Positions 12,229-27,173 are shown, numbered from the stretch's first letter. The stretch: DNA of 64,000 bases from Deinococcus apachensis DSM 19763 (GCF_000381345.1 NZ_KB906412.1:43504-107503); one strand, 5' to 3'. A program made the numbers and translations. Notes: generated from the letters alone by a model not told the origin.

Positions 12229-13057
12229 CTACTCCTCGCCCGCGTAGCCCAGCAGGTCGAGGATGCGGTCGAGTTCCTCTCGGGAGGCGTAGTTCAGTTC
12301 CACCCGGCCCTTGTCCTCGCCCGTGATGCGGACCCTCGTGCCCGTCCGGCGGCTGAGGTCGAGCTCGACCTGCCGGTAGGGGCGGGGCGGGTTGACCGGG
12401 ATGGGTGCGGCGGTGCGGGCCTCGCGCCTCAGGGCCTCGGCCTCGCGGACGTTGAGGCGGCGGGTGCGAATCTGGTCGAGCGCCCAGGCACGGTCCCCCT
12501 CCGGCTGCGCGAGGATGGCGCGGGCGTGCCCGGCACTGATCTCCCCGTGTTCCAGCGCCCGGAGCGCGGGCTCCGGCAGGGTGAGGAGCCGCAGAGCGTT
12601 GGAGATGGTGCTGCGGCCCTTGCCGACCGCCTGCGCCACGCCCTCCTGGTTGAGCCCCTGGTCGAGGAGCGCCTGGTAGGCCCGCGCCTCCTCCAGCGGC
12701 CCCAGGTCCTCGCGCTGGAGGTTCTCGATGATGGCTATTTCCAGCGCCTCACGGTCGGCGAGGTCGCGGATGAGGGCGGGCACCTCAGTCAGGCCCGCGA
12801 GTTGCGCGGCCCGCCAGCGCCTCTCCCCAGCCACAATCTCGAAGTCCTCGCCGCGTGGGCGCACGAGGAGGGGTTGCAGCACCCCCTTCTCGCGAATGCT
12901 CTGGGCGAGTTCGGCCAGCCCCTCCGGCTCGAAGACCTGCCGGGGCTGATAGGCGGCCTGCACGATGCGTGTCACCTGAATGGACTGGATGGCCGGACCC
13001 GCCGGGGCCTCTGCCGACTGCGGGCGGCTGAGCAGGGCGTCCAGCCCGCGCCCCAGG

Positions 13058-13074
<17 letters not shown>
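12229..13074 (-). CDS. parB: Chromosome-partitioning protein ParB
   Basis: A 281-residue parS-binding CTPase clamp. YQPRQVF and [12 protein letters not shown] (box II, CTP-binding region) lie in the N-domain. The HTH follows ([21 protein letters not shown]), then a C-terminal dimerisation domain with the conserved RVEL-type strand. The start is a GTG at 13074, 17 bp inside parA. parA-parB overlap and the cluster with rsmG and mnmG is the classic chromosomal order. Three parS-like sites occur 1.8-2.5 kb upstream. It loads SMC at the origin region and partners ParA. Confidence 0.95.
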
Positions 13075-13803
<729 letters not shown>

Positions 13804-13807
<4 letters not shown>

Positions 13808-14541
13808 GTCGTCCGCCAGAATAACGGCTTGCGGTTGGGAACGCCCTCCCGACGGGGGTAACGGTCGGGGGTGGGGCCGGTCTTCTCGACCACGATCAGG
13901 GTGCGGGCATCCCCAGCAACCGGCAGCGTGAAGGGTTCCACGCTCCTCACCTCGCCCCCCACCTCGGCGGCGGCCAGCTTCCCGGCCTCCAGTTCCTCCG
14001 GCGCAATTGGCCCCTTCTGGGCCACAAGCAGTCCGCCCACCCGCAGGAACGGCAACGCGAGTTCGGCCAGGATGGGGAGCGCCGCGACGGCGCGCGTCAC
14101 CACCCGGTCGTACGCTTCACGCTGTCCCGGTCCCCGCCCCAGGGTCTCGGCGCGGCTGACGAGCGGGTGAACGTTTTCCAGTTTGAGGGTCTGTGCCGTT
14201 CGGCCCACGAACTCCACCTTCTTGCGCGTCGCGTCCACGGGGATGAGCTGGAGGTCGGGCCGCACCAACGCGAGGGGGAGGGCGGGAAACCCGGCACCTG
14301 TGCCCAAGTCGAGTACCCGCAGTTCGCCCTCCAGCCAACCACCGCGCAGGCAGGTCAGCGAGTCCACGAAGTGCTTGAGGACGATGTCGCGCTCGTCGTG
14401 GAGGGCCGTAAGGTTCATCTGGGCAGAAGCTTCCCGCAGGAGGGCCAGCAGACGGGCGAACTGCTCCACCTGTCCTGGCTCCAATTCCAGCCCCAATTGC
14501 GATACGCCCTCCATGAGAAGGGTCTGACCTTCCGGTGTCAC
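13804..14541 (-). CDS. rsmG: 16S rRNA (guanine527-N7)-methyltransferase RsmG
   Basis: A 245-residue SAM methyltransferase that modifies G527 of 16S rRNA in the 530 loop. SAM motif I is [16 protein letters not shown], then [10 protein letters not shown] and SRAETLG, as in RsmG/Gid[21 protein letters not shown] is the family N-terminal signature. A GTG at 14541 is chosen because it overlaps the upstream stop (GTGA); the frame is open upstream but loses homology. Loss of RsmG in other bacteria gives low-level streptomycin resistance. Confidence 0.92.
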
Positions 14542-14864
14542 AGCCCGTACTTCACTTTCATCGCCTGATACCGCTCGAACACATGCTCGTCGATCTCCCC
14601 CAGCGGCAGAGCGTCGAGCAGCGGCACCAGCCGCTCGCGCAACACGTCGCCCCGCGCCATCCATTGAAAGTAGCTTCTCCCGCCGTGGTGGTAGGGGCCG
14701 TAGAGCCGTGAGCCCGGACACCACGCGAGTAACCGCCCGAACAGCCGCTCGTGCCGAAGGTGCATCCGCACCGTCACCTGCGGCTGCTTGCCGTCCCCGC
14801 CAAAATGCCCCTCGCCGATTAGAACGCCCAACAGGACTCCAGTTTCAAATGCCGAAGGCTCCAA
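14538..14864 (-). CDS. Small LAGLIDADG-like protein
   Basis: A protein of about 108 residues with one LAGLIDADG-like motif ([14 protein letters not shown]), then alternating strands and helices ([37 protein letters not shown]), the half-domain pattern of homing-endonuclease folds. The Glu in GEG matches the catalytic acid position. It could be a homing-endonuclease relic or a domesticated DNA-binding protein. A TTG at 14864 is preferred because AGGAGG lies five bases upstream; a TTG at 14888 is the alternative. It sits between mnmG and rsmG and overlaps rsmG by 4 bp, so it is part of that operon. Confidence 0.65.
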   Translation of the reverse strand: MEPSAFETGVLLGVLIGEGHFGGDGKQPQVTVRMHLRHERLFGRLLAWCPGSRLYGPYHHGGRSYFQWMARGDVLRERLVPLLDALPLGEIDEHVFERYQAMKVKYGL

Positions 14865-14888
14865 CTCCCCCTCCTGTTTCACCGTCAA

Positions 14889-14902
14889 GTTTCTCGTGAA
14901 AC
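14889..14902. other. parS-like site 1
   Basis: GTTTCTCGTGAAAC differs by one base from the near-universal parS core GTTTCACGTGAAAC recognised by chromosomal ParB. It lies in the short gap between mnmG and the LAGLIDADG-like ORF, next to parAB. Confidence 0.75.
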
Positions 14903-14948
14903 GAAGGGGGCGTCAAGTGAGAAGGGCGCTACCTTTCCTGTTGCACCG

Positions 14949-16757
14949 TCAGGTTTCCCGTGAAACAGCAGCGTTTCTACGCAGGTGAACGACCAGGGCG
15001 CTGATGTCGGCGTGTCGCACACCAGGGACGCGGGCAGCCTGGGCCACCGTCGCTGGCTTCGCCCGGGCCAGCTTCTCACGTGCCTCGTTTGAAAGGGCCG
15101 TGATTTCGGCAAAGTCCACCCCGAAGAGGCTCAGCTCGCGCGCTTTGTCCTCTGAGGCCAGCTGACGCTGAGCCCGTTCGATGTACCCCTCGTACTTCAC
15201 GCGAATCGTCAGCGCCTCCCGCTCCCCCGGCGACAGCTCGGGAAGGAAGAGTCCCAACGCTTCCACGTCTTCCAATGCAAATTCGGGGCGGCGCAGCCAG
15301 GCGTCACCGGGCTGTCCCTGAAGACGCTGCATTTGCAGAGAGCGAATACCTTCACCGACTCGCCGGTATTTCTCAGCCACAGCCTGTCGCGTAACCTCAT
15401 CCACGAGGCCCAACTCAAATCCCAGTCCAGTCAGCCGCTCGTCGGCATTGTCCTGGCGGACAAGCAGACGGTGCTCCACCCGGCTGGTCATCATGCGGTA
15501 AGGCTCGTCGCTTCCCTTAAATACCAGGTCGTCGAGGAGGACTCCCAGGTATCCCGTTTCACGTGAAATCTGAATCTCCTCCAGTCCCTGGGAGCGGCGA
15601 GCAGCGGCGGTTCCGGCCACGAGGCCCTGAGCCGCTGCTTCCTCATAGCCACTGGTGCCGTTGATTTGGCCCGCCGTGAATACACCCGGCAACAGGCGGG
15701 ACTCCAGGTTGAGCGTCAACTCTGTGGAATCCACCACGTCGTACTCGACGGCGTAGGCGTACCGCTGAATCACCGCTGCCTCGAAACCGGGAAGCGTACG
15801 GACAAGCTGGTCCTGAAGGGCGGGCGGCAGGCTGGAGCTGAAGCCCTGCAGGTACACCTCGCTCGTCTGCACTCCATCGGGTTCTACGAACAGCAGGTGG
15901 CGATCATGGTGGGCAAAACGCACCACCTTGTCCTCGATGCTCGGGCAGTAGCGCGGCCCCAGGCCCTCTATGTCTCCTGCATACATCGGCGACTCGTGCA
16001 GGTTCTCCTGGATAAGACGGTGCGTTTCGGGTGTCGTCTGAGTCTGCCAGGTTGGAGATTCAACCGCGCGGGGACCGGGCCTTCCCGTGAAGCCCCGTGG
16101 CTGGGGATCAGCGGGAATCTCCAGCAGGTCGGCAAAGCGCACCGAGTCCGCGCGAACCCGGGGGGGCGTTCCCGTCTTGTAGCGCTTAAGCACATGCCCA
16201 CCCCGGACCAGCGGCTCACTCAGGAACCGCGAGGGTGGCTCGCCCTGGCGTCCCTCCGGGCGCGAGTGGCGACCGTACCAGGTGACCCCGCGCATGAAGG
16301 TTCCTGCGGCGACCACCACGCTGCGGGTGTGCAGACGGCGACCGTCGGTAGTGACGACGAACCACCCTCCACGACTGTCAGCCTCCAAATCCGCTGCCTC
16401 GCCTCGCACAACGTCAAGTTCTGGATGACCCAAGATCACATCCTGAGCGCGTTCGGCGTAGGCGTCGCGCTCGTTTTGCACCCGCAAGGACTGCACAGCG
16501 GGTCCCTTGCTGGCGTTCAGCACCCGGGTGTGAATGGCCGTGTCATCGGCCAGGCGTCCCATCAACCCGCCCAACGCCTGCACCTCGAACACGAGTTGGC
16601 TCTTGCCGGGGCCACCGACAGCCGGGTTGCAGGGCATCCGGCCGATGGTGGCGGGATTGCCGACCAGCAGCGCCGTACGGGCAAATTTGGCAGCGGCCCA
16701 GGCGGCTTCCAGCCCCGCGTGGCCCCCGCCGATCACGATCACGTTCCAGCCGCTCAT
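14949..16757 (-). CDS. mnmG: tRNA uridine-5-carboxymethylaminomethyl modification enzyme MnmG
   Basis: A 602-residue FAD protein that, with MnmE, installs the cmnm5 group on U34 of tRNAs. The FAD motif is [16 protein letters not shown] near residue 7. [19 protein letters not shown] and [21 protein letters not shown] blocks ([16 protein letters not shown]) match the GidA signatures. The C-terminal helical domain is complete, with [14 protein letters not shown] near the end. The ATG at 16757 lies 10 bases after TACACT. MnmE is not in the window. Two parS-like sites overlap or lie within the gene. Confidence 0.95.
   Translation of the reverse strand: MSGWNVIVIGGGHAGLEAAWAAAKFARTALLVGNPATIGRMPCNPAVGGPGKSQLVFEVQALGGLMGRLADDTAIHTRVLNASKGPAVQSLRVQNERDAYAERAQDVILGHPELDVVRGEAADLEADSRGGWFVVTTDGRRLHTRSVVVAAGTFMRGVTWYGRHSRPEGRQGEPPSRFLSEPLVRGGHVLKRYKTGTPPRVRADSVRFADLLEIPADPQPRGFTGRPGPRAVESPTWQTQTTPETHRLIQENLHESPMYAGDIEGLGPRYCPSIEDKVVRFAHHDRHLLFVEPDGVQTSEVYLQGFSSSLPPALQDQLVRTLPGFEAAVIQRYAYAVEYDVVDSTELTLNLESRLLPGVFTAGQINGTSGYEEAAAQGLVAGTAAARRSQGLEEIQISRETGYLGVLLDDLVFKGSDEPYRMMTSRVEHRLLVRQDNADERLTGLGFELGLVDEVTRQAVAEKYRRVGEGIRSLQMQRLQGQPGDAWLRRPEFALEDVEALGLFLPELSPGEREALTIRVKYEGYIERAQRQLASEDKARELSLFGVDFAEITALSNEAREKLARAKPATVAQAARVPGVRHADISALVVHLRRNAAVSRET
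14953..14966. other. parS-like site 2, overlapping the mnmG stop region
   Basis: GTTTCCCGTGAAAC, one base from the parS core. Read on the minus strand it encodes the last residues of MnmG (Val-Ser-Arg-Glu-Thr, then stop), so site and C-terminus are constrained together. Confidence 0.75.
15556..15569. other. parS-like site 3, inside mnmG
   Basis: GTTTCACGTGAAAT matches the parS core at 13 of 14 positions. It is within the mnmG coding sequence, encoding Ile-Ser-Arg-Glu-Thr, about 0.6 kb from the other two sites. Confidence 0.75.
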
Positions 16758-16922
16758 CTCAGGAGGAAGTGTACCAGTGGGGGAGAGGCCGTCACTCCGC
16801 CCGGAGTCACGGTCGTTCGCGGCCAAAGGCAAGTGGGAGGAAATACCGTTTCCTCCACCCCGTGTCCTGCCAGAACGGATCAGCACCAGGAACCGTCATG
16901 ACGCTTTCAGCGGGGAAGCGGA

Positions 16923-16944
16923 TAGAATGCCTAACGAGCGTTAG
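16923..16944 (+). promoter_or_regulatory. Candidate -10 and palindromic operator of the branched-chain dehydrogenase operon
   Basis: TAGAAT (16923-16928) is a plausible -10. Three bases later comes the perfect inverted repeat CTAACG-AG-CGTTAG (16931-16944), where a bound repressor would cover the transcription start. TetR-family repressors of acyl-CoA and branched-chain catabolism often bind palindromes of this kind. No regulator gene is adjacent. No strong -35 is visible. Confidence 0.45.
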
Positions 16945-17006
16945 CCAGACAGTCCGGCAGCGGCTGCCCGTGGGCGGCGTGCTGCCTCCCGCTCAGGAGG
17001 CCCCTC

Positions 17007-19135
<2,129 letters not shown>

Positions 19136-19145
19136 CCCCCACCGG

Positions 19146-19379
19146 ATGAAGCCCGACTTCCTGCGCCCGCTGCTCGGCATCCTCGGCCTCGCCATCGGCT
19201 TCGGCGTGTATCCCCTCGCGGAGGGTGCGCCGCAGCCGTGGCCGCACGTGCTGATCGGCGGCATGTTCGTGGCGCTGGGGCTGGCAGCCTGGTTCTATGC
19301 GCGCGGTGAGCGCTGGATTCAGGTCCTGGGGGCGCTGCTGATGCTGTACGGCGTGGCCCGGATGCTGTTCCTGCGTTGA
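19146..19379 (+). CDS. Small membrane protein within the dehydrogenase operon
   Basis: 77 residues with three hydrophobic stretches (LLGILGLAIGFGVYPLA, VLIGGMFVALGLAAWFYA, VLGALLMLYGVARMLFL). It lies 10 bp after E1 beta and 28 bp before E2, so it is co-transcribed with both. No recognisable family. Its place inside the operon suggests a membrane-linked accessory, but nothing in the sequence shows what it does. Confidence 0.7.
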   Translation: MKPDFLRPLLGILGLAIGFGVYPLAEGAPQPWPHVLIGGMFVALGLAAWFYARGERWIQVLGALLMLYGVARMLFLR

Positions 19380-19407
19380 TCTTTAACTTCCCGAACGAGG
19401 TTCTCCC

Positions 19408-20979
<1,572 letters not shown>

Positions 20980-20980
20980 G

Positions 20981-21040
20981 AGCGGTCAGCGATCAGCAGG
21001 CAGCCTTCAGGGCCTCGCTGACTGCTGATCGCTGACTGCT
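20981..21040 (+). terminator. Long stem-loop after the dehydrogenase operon (repeat-like)
   Basis: Arms 20981-21003 and 21018-21040 form a 23-bp stem with two non-pairing positions around a 14-base loop. The arms contain the motif AGCGATCAGC. Only a weak T-rich stretch (TTCTTA) follows, so it may be a terminator or a dispersed repeat. A related half-copy is at about 59249-59281. Confidence 0.5.
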
Positions 21041-21144
21041 TCTTATGGCCTGGGTCATAGGACCGTCAGTTTGACCCGCTAGTGTACCTGCTGACGGGAC
21101 CCGGGCTTCGTTGCCCGCCCGCCGATTGGATTACAGTGACCGTG

Positions 21145-21576
21145 ATGAACCGCCCCCGCGCCCTCGCCCTGCTGACGCTGCTCGCTCTCGCCACCCCAGC
21201 GCAGGCGCTGAAGCTGATTGTCTTGGACCGCGAACTCCAAACTCCTCTGGCATCCGGCGAGACGAGTGGGAATCGGATGGTTGTTCAGTTCGTGCCGGAC
21301 TACACCGGGCCAGTGGTCGTGCTGTTCTCACGCGACGACGAGGAAAAGGCCCGGGGTCTGTATCCAACGCTGAAGAGCCGTTACGACGGCGATCTCAAGG
21401 CCGGGCAACTGACCCTGGACATTCCCAACGGCACGCAAACCCTGGCCCGCTTCCTGTCTGGATTCGGACTGACATTACAATCGCAGGCTGCCGGACAGTC
21501 GCTCAGTCTGCCGGGCCTGCGGGTGGTGCCGGACAAGTCCAAGTCAAGCGACCCCAAGAACCAAGGAGACCGCTGA
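21145..21576 (+). CDS. Secreted protein upstream of a two-component system
   Basis: 143 residues with a clear signal peptide ([21 protein letters not shown]) and a mature part of mixed strands ([33 protein letters not shown]) with no recognised domain. The ATG at 21145 is used because the signal peptide starts there. The stop TGA is directly followed by the response-regulator ATG, so it is in one operon with the two-component system. It might be a sensor-accessory or target protein in the cell envelope; that is inference from context only. Confidence 0.65.
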   Translation: MNRPRALALLTLLALATPAQALKLIVLDRELQTPLASGETSGNRMVVQFVPDYTGPVVVLFSRDDEEKARGLYPTLKSRYDGDLKAGQLTLDIPNGTQTLARFLSGFGLTLQSQAAGQSLSLPGLRVVPDKSKSSDPKNQGDR

Positions 21577-22236
<660 letters not shown>

Positions 22237-22330
22237 CCGCCTCCCCCTAGACTCCGCCTATGCCTGCTACCGCAACCCATCCTGCGCCCTGTCGCCGGGG
22301 TGGGTCGCGCTTTTCTGAGGAGAGGCAAAC

Positions 22331-23695
22331 TTGAGTCGGCCCGCCCCCCTGAGAAGCGCGCGGGTCGCCTGGCGGCACAGCCTGCGCTTCCGGCTGGCGC
22401 TGGTATACACGCTCGTCGCCCTGGCGCTGATCACGGTGATCGGCCTCGGCGTGATGACGCTGCTGCTGCGTCAGATGGACGCGCAGTTCCAGACGCGGCT
22501 GGACGAACGCGCCGACACCCTGGCGGAGGCGTTGCTGGCTGGTCAGCAAGGCCTGGGGAAAACGCCGGGTGGGGCGGGGACCTACACCATGATCGTGGAC
22601 GAGGACGGACAGGTGCTGGCAGCCACCCCCAGCCTGCGGCAGTACGAGAAAGCCCCCTTCCCCTTCGAGGGCCAGCGGACGGTGCAGCTCGGGGGCTCCT
22701 CCGCCCGCACCGCCACCCGTAAGCTGGGGGGCTTCGGGACGCTGTGGGTGGCGCTGCCGGAGGACGACCTGGTCGCTGCCCGCCAGAGCGCGACGAACGC
22801 CCTGCTCCTCGCCCTGCTGGTCACCCCGGTCCTGATGCTGGTCGTGGGCTGGTGGGTGGGCCGCCGGGCCCTGGCAGGTCTGGGCGAGGCCGCCGACCTG
22901 GCCGACCACATTGACCCCACCCGCAGCGTCGCCACGCTGCCCCTGCCCACCCGCGAGGACGAGGTTCACCGCCTGCTCGCGGCCCTCAACCGCCTGCTCG
23001 TCCGCATCGAGGCGGTACAGGCGCGCGAGAAGCAACTGCTGGGGCAGATCGTCCACGAACTCGGCGCCCCGCTGACGGTCCTCAAGGCCAGCCTGACGCG
23101 CGCGGCCGACCGCACCCGAGACCCTGAGGTCATGCGGGCCGCCCTGGTGGCCGACGAGCTCACCTTCACGACCCAGGACCTGATGCAGCTCGCCCGCGGC
23201 CACCTGGAGATGAAGGTGGCGTGGCACTTCATCCCGGCGTCAGCGCTGCGCGGGCGGCTCGACCGGCTGGTGCCGGGCACCACCTTCGCGGGAAATTGGG
23301 GTGGCATGCTCCTGTGCGACCCCGACCGGCTGACCCAGGCGCTGCGTAACCTGCTCGCCAATGCGCGCCGCGCCGCTGGGCCGGAGGGCACGGTCAGCCT
23401 GACCCTGGAGGAGACGGCCGACCACGTCACCCTCACCGTTCATGACAGCGGCCCTGGCCTGCCCCCGGAACTCGGCGACCGAATTTTCGAGCCCTTCGTC
23501 AGCGGCAGCGGCTCCAGCGGTCTGGGCCTGAGCGTGGCGCGTCAGATTGCGGCGCTGCACGGCGGCACCCTGACGGCCGGAAATGCGCCGGGTGGGGGTG
23601 CCCAGTTCGTCCTGACCCTTCCCGGCGTAGCCCTGGGCGACGAGGAGGACGAGGAGCCCGCCGGGCAACCGGAGACGGCGCTGTCCGCCCCTTGA
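22331..23695 (+). CDS. Sensor histidine kinase
   Basis: 454 residues. Membrane helix near residues 18-38, an extracytoplasmic loop of about 100 residues, a second helix ([20 protein letters not shown]), then HAMP-like, H-box, and HATPase parts. The H-box reads [14 protein letters not shown], so the usual SHELRTP is altered but the phospho-acceptor His and Pro remain. The ATP site has an N-box ([11 protein letters not shown]), DSGPGLPPE and GLGLSVA. The TTG at 22331 is chosen for the AGGAGAGG site 5-8 bases upstream. Partner of the preceding regulator. Confidence 0.88.
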   Translation: MSRPAPLRSARVAWRHSLRFRLALVYTLVALALITVIGLGVMTLLLRQMDAQFQTRLDERADTLAEALLAGQQGLGKTPGGAGTYTMIVDEDGQVLAATPSLRQYEKAPFPFEGQRTVQLGGSSARTATRKLGGFGTLWVALPEDDLVAARQSATNALLLALLVTPVLMLVVGWWVGRRALAGLGEAADLADHIDPTRSVATLPLPTREDEVHRLLAALNRLLVRIEAVQAREKQLLGQIVHELGAPLTVLKASLTRAADRTRDPEVMRAALVADELTFTTQDLMQLARGHLEMKVAWHFIPASALRGRLDRLVPGTTFAGNWGGMLLCDPDRLTQALRNLLANARRAAGPEGTVSLTLEETADHVTLTVHDSGPGLPPELGDRIFEPFVSGSGSSGLGLSVARQIAALHGGTLTAGNAPGGGAQFVLTLPGVALGDEEDEEPAGQPETALSAP

Positions 23696-23771
23696 GGTCG
23701 TTTCCGGGCCGGACGAGATCGCAACACGAAAATCTCCGGAGCCTGGGGCAACCCCCCGCTATCCTGGTGCG

Positions 23772-24848
23772 GTGACCCCCACCCTCGACCGTACCGAACT
23801 CCACGCGCTGCTCACCCTGCGCTTTACCCCCAACCTGGGTCCCCGGCGCACCGAGCATCTGCGGCGGCACTTCGGGAGTGCGGGCGCGGCCCTGGGCGCA
23901 CCCCTGACGGCGCTGCGCGGCGTGCCGGGCCTCGACGCCCGGTCGGTGGCAGGGATCGGGACCGCCACGCCCCGCGAACAGGCGGAGTCGGAACTCGCCA
24001 GGGCGGCCCGGGAGGGCGTAACCCTGCTGGGGAGGGGGTTAGAGGGCTATCCCGACGCGCTGGAGGCCCTGGGCGATCCGCCCGCGGTCCTGTGGGTGCG
24101 GGGCGACCTTCCCGACTTTCCGGTCGTGCCGCGCGCCGTCGGGATCGTGGGCACGCGCGGCGCCAGCCCGCACGCCCTGGGCCTGACCCGCCACCTCGCC
24201 GCCGACCTCGCCCGGGCCGGAGTGACGGTCGTCAGCGGCCTGGCGCGGGGCGTGGACACCGCCGCGCACGAGGCGAGCGTGGACGCCGGGGGGATCAGCG
24301 TGGGCGTGCTGGGGAGCGCGGTGAATATGATCTACCCCAGCGAAAATACGGGCCTGGCCCGCCGCCTCACCCTAGTCAGCGAGTACCCGCTGGACACTGG
24401 CCCCGCGCAGCACCACTTCCCCACCCGCAACCGCATCATCGCGGCCCTCTCGGCGGCCACTGTCGTGGTCGAGGGCGAGTTGAAAAGCGGCTCGCTGATC
24501 ACCGCCACCCATGCCCTGGAGTGTGGGCGCACTGTCTTCGCCGTGCCGGGCCGTGCGGGGGACCCCCGCGCCGCTGGCCCCCACCGCCTGCTGCGCGAGG
24601 GAGCGGTGCTGACCGAGACGGCGGGGGACATCCTCGATGAGCTGGGCTGGGAGGACGCGCCCGCCGCCCCGCTGCCCGACCTCCCGCCCGAGCAGGCCCG
24701 CGTGTACGCCGCGCTGACCACCCCCGCGACCTTGGACGACCTGCAAGGGGCGACCGGCCTCACGCTGCCCGACCTTCAGACCGCCCTGGTGATGCTGCAA
24801 CTCATGGGGCTGGCGGAGGAGGTGGGCGGACGGTGGGCGAGGCGGTAG
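23772..24848 (+). CDS. dprA: DNA-processing protein DprA
   Basis: 358 residues. An N-terminal HhH/SAM-like region precedes the Rossmann DprA domain with [45 protein letters not shown] and [12 protein letters not shown], ending in a winged-helix DML1-like C-domain ([16 protein letters not shown]). DprA protects incoming single strands during natural transformation and loads RecA. Deinococci are naturally transformable, so the gene fits. The GTG at 23772 starts the first conserved region. Confidence 0.93.
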   Translation: MTPTLDRTELHALLTLRFTPNLGPRRTEHLRRHFGSAGAALGAPLTALRGVPGLDARSVAGIGTATPREQAESELARAAREGVTLLGRGLEGYPDALEALGDPPAVLWVRGDLPDFPVVPRAVGIVGTRGASPHALGLTRHLAADLARAGVTVVSGLARGVDTAAHEASVDAGGISVGVLGSAVNMIYPSENTGLARRLTLVSEYPLDTGPAQHHFPTRNRIIAALSAATVVVEGELKSGSLITATHALECGRTVFAVPGRAGDPRAAGPHRLLREGAVLTETAGDILDELGWEDAPAAPLPDLPPEQARVYAALTTPATLDDLQGATGLTLPDLQTALVMLQLMGLAEEVGGRWARR

Positions 24849-24917
24849 CGCAACCTATAAGGGCTCCTCGCCCCTGTCCTCACGTGGCCCGGTGTGCCCG
24901 CTCGCTACGGTTGGCCC

Positions 24918-25175
24918 ATGGACAGGGACTTCACGATGGTGCTGCCTGGCGGCCGTGTTCCGGCCCGTTTCGTCACGCTGGAGGACGGCACTCCCGGCGT
25001 CGAGGTGGAGGGCGTGCGCTTTCCCCATGTGACCGACGAGGTGCCCCACGGCATCCGGGGCAACAGCGACGAGCAGCGCCGGGTGATCGACGGCCTGCGA
25101 AAACAGTTTCGGATCACGTCTGACCCCTCGGTCCTCGCCTTCGACGTGGAGGAGGGGGAAGGTTTCGCGCGCTGA
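24918..25175 (+). CDS. Small conserved-looking protein of unknown function
   Basis: 85 residues, mixed charge, with strands early (FTMVLPGGRVPARFVTLEDG) and a C-terminal helix (DEQRRVIDGLRKQFRI). No family recognised. The ATG at 24918 follows TACGGT by six bases, the leaderless layout, which supports a real gene. It stands alone between dprA and a small winged-helix ORF. Confidence 0.6.
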   Translation: MDRDFTMVLPGGRVPARFVTLEDGTPGVEVEGVRFPHVTDEVPHGIRGNSDEQRRVIDGLRKQFRITSDPSVLAFDVEEGEGFAR

Positions 25176-25212
25176 GCCCTGTGCCTCCAGCAGCAGGGGA
25201 GAGGAGGGGTGC

Positions 25213-25488
25213 ATGACCCTGACTGACGCCGAGGCGAAGGTTCTCCGGGCACTGCGGGAAGGCGCCGAACTTGCCATGCACGTGCGGCAAACCAGGCGCG
25301 GCCCGTACTACACGCTGGCGGGAAGGAGGCTCAGCGTCGTCACGTTCAAAGCCCTGGAAGGCCGGAAACTGATCGGCCGGGAGAGCGGCGGACAAGCGAG
25401 AACTGTCTATACCCTGACCCAGGTCGGTGAGGAAGCGCTGACAGACTGGGAGGCGACCCGATCTCCCGACCGCCTCCTGCTGCCGTGA
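25213..25488 (+). CDS. Small winged-helix-like protein
   Basis: 91 residues. LTDAEAKVLRALREGAEL, then RLSVVTFKALEGRKLIGRES and a wing TVYTLTQVGEEAL resemble a minimal MarR/PadR-type winged helix. AGGAGGGG lies just upstream of the ATG. Probably a DNA-binding protein, but there is no adjacent operon to suggest a target. Confidence 0.6.
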   Translation: MTLTDAEAKVLRALREGAELAMHVRQTRRGPYYTLAGRRLSVVTFKALEGRKLIGRESGGQARTVYTLTQVGEEALTDWEATRSPDRLLLP

Positions 25489-25505
25489 GCCTTGCAGCGG
25501 ACGGC

Positions 25506-25784
25506 TCAAAGATCGCTGGTGCCCGTCACTCCTCCCGTGTCACCTGAGACCAAGTCCTCGTCACTCTCGGTCTCAGGCCCTCCGGCCTCCAGCTCGGTGC
25601 TTTCCCCGGTGCCCCGGGTATCGCCCGCGTTCCCGGACACGTCGTAGGTTTCGGGCGGCGCTCCGGCTGCGGACACGCCGTCGATGCTCCCGGCCTCTCC
25701 CGGAACTCCCGCCTGATCGGGCGTGTCCTCGGTAATTCCGCGCAGGCCACCTGTGGCGGTGGCGCCGTCGTTATTGCCTGTCAT
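25506..25784 (-). CDS. Small acidic low-complexity protein
   Basis: 92 residues dominated by Gly, Thr, Asp, Glu, Ala and Pro, with almost no hydrophobic core and very few basic residues. Probably intrinsically disordered. A purine-rich GGGAGAGGAG sits a few bases before the ATG, a good ribosome site that argues it is translated. Function unknown; highly charged disordered proteins of this type in deinococci are sometimes linked to desiccation tolerance, which is only a guess here. Confidence 0.5.
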   Translation of the reverse strand: MTGNNDGATATGGLRGITEDTPDQAGVPGEAGSIDGVSAAGAPPETYDVSGNAGDTRGTGESTELEAGGPETESDEDLVSGDTGGVTGTSDL

Positions 25785-25856
25785 GTTCTCCTCTCCCTTC
25801 AGGCCTCCCAGCTTAGGGAGCGCAGACCCAGACGACGGGAGGAGGGATAGGGGACT

Positions 25857-26144
25857 TCAGGTGTGCTGCGGCCCATAATCCTTCTCCACATCCACCCGTG
25901 GGGGGCCGGGCAGCGTCACGCCCTCCCGGGCCTCGTCGAGGAGGTCCGGGAGCGGCGTCCGCATCCCTACCCAGAGTGCCCCCTCCTGCCCAGAAATTCC
26001 ATCCGTACCGGGATCGAGGGTCAGCCTCCAGCCCCCCCCAGCCCAATCCACACGGACTCCCAACGCCTCGCCCCGGGTCAGCGCGGCGACCTCCAGATCA
26101 TCGAGACGGACGCGGACTCCCCGGGATGTGAAACGCACCTTCAT
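25857..26144 (-). CDS. Small hypothetical protein, beta-rich
   Basis: 95 residues. The start (MKVRFTSRGVRVRLDDLEVAALTRGE) resembles a family of small uncharacterised beta proteins that begin MKIRI..RLRLxxxEV. VEKDYGPQHT closes it. The ATG at 26144 is divergent from the epimerase gene with 33 bp between start codons. No function can be assigned. Confidence 0.6.
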   Translation of the reverse strand: MKVRFTSRGVRVRLDDLEVAALTRGEALGVRVDWAGGGWRLTLDPGTDGISGQEGALWVGMRTPLPDLLDEAREGVTLPGPPRVDVEKDYGPQHT

Positions 26145-26177
26145 GCCTTCACTGTAGAGGCGTGGGATGCTGCGGGT

Positions 26178-27173
26178 ATGACTGGGCAAAAGTTGAACGT
26201 GCTCGTGCTGGGCGGAACGCAGTTCGTGGGGCGGCATATCGTGGAGGCGCTGCTGGCGAGGGGACATGGGGTTACCGTGCTGACCCGCGGGCGCACCCCG
26301 GACGAGCTGCCGGAGACGGTCGAGCGCCTGAAGGGGGACCGCAACGAGGGGACGGCGGGCCTGGCGGCGCTGGAGGGCCGCGCCTGGGACGCCTGCGTGG
26401 ACGTGAGCGGCTACACGCCGGGGCAGGTACGGGCGAGCGCCGAAGCGCTGCGGGAAAGGGTCCGGCGCCACGTCTTCATCAGCACCGGCAGCGTCTACGC
26501 TGAACAGCACCGCCACCCCATCCGCGAGGACGACCCCCTGCTCCCCGCCGCCGCCGAGGACGTGACCGAGGTGACGGGCGAGACGTATGGCCCGCTCAAG
26601 GTGACTTGCGAGCGCATCGTGCAGGAGGTCTTCGGCGAGCGGGCGACCATCCTGCGCCCGCAGATTGTGGCGGGGCCGTACGACCCTACCGGGCGCTACA
26701 CGTACTGGATCGACCGGGTGGCGGCGGGAGGCGACTTCCTGGCCCCCGGGAACGGCTCGGACTTCGTGCAAGTCATCGACGCCCGCGATCTCGCCCACTT
26801 CACCATGAAGGTGCTGGAGGAGGACATCCCCGGCGTGTTCAACCTTGCGGGGCCGCGGCTGAGCTGGCGGGAATTCCTGGAGGTGGCACGGGAGGCGACC
26901 GGGTCGAATGCCCGCCCAGTCTGGGTGGACGAGGCCACCCTGGAGGCGCAGGAGGTGGGTTGGCGAGAGCTGCCCGTGTGGCTGCCCGCGATGAGCGAGC
27001 AGGGCGGCCTGATGGACATGAGCAGCGACCGGGCACAGGCAGCGGGCCTGATCCACAGTGGTCCCCTGACGACTGCGCGGGACACCCGGGCGTGGAGTAC
27101 GGACACGCCGCAAAAGCCCTTCCTAACCCCAGAGCGGGAGGCGGAGGTGCTGGCCTCACTGGCGCGGGGCTGA
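26178..27173 (+). CDS. NAD-dependent epimerase/dehydratase (extended SDR)
   Basis: 331 residues. The Rossmann motif [23 protein letters not shown] is near the N-terminus, and a central [11 protein letters not shown] leads into [10 protein letters not shown], which supplies the Tyr-x-x-x-Lys pair (YGPLK). It resembles the bacterial relatives of chloroplast RNA-binding CSP41-type SDRs. Substrate unknown. It ends 60 bp before the dnaA region, same strand. Confidence 0.8.
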   Translation: MTGQKLNVLVLGGTQFVGRHIVEALLARGHGVTVLTRGRTPDELPETVERLKGDRNEGTAGLAALEGRAWDACVDVSGYTPGQVRASAEALRERVRRHVFISTGSVYAEQHRHPIREDDPLLPAAAEDVTEVTGETYGPLKVTCERIVQEVFGERATILRPQIVAGPYDPTGRYTYWIDRVAAGGDFLAPGNGSDFVQVIDARDLAHFTMKVLEEDIPGVFNLAGPRLSWREFLEVAREATGSNARPVWVDEATLEAQEVGWRELPVWLPAMSEQGGLMDMSSDRAQAAGLIHSGPLTTARDTRAWSTDTPQKPFLTPEREAEVLASLARG

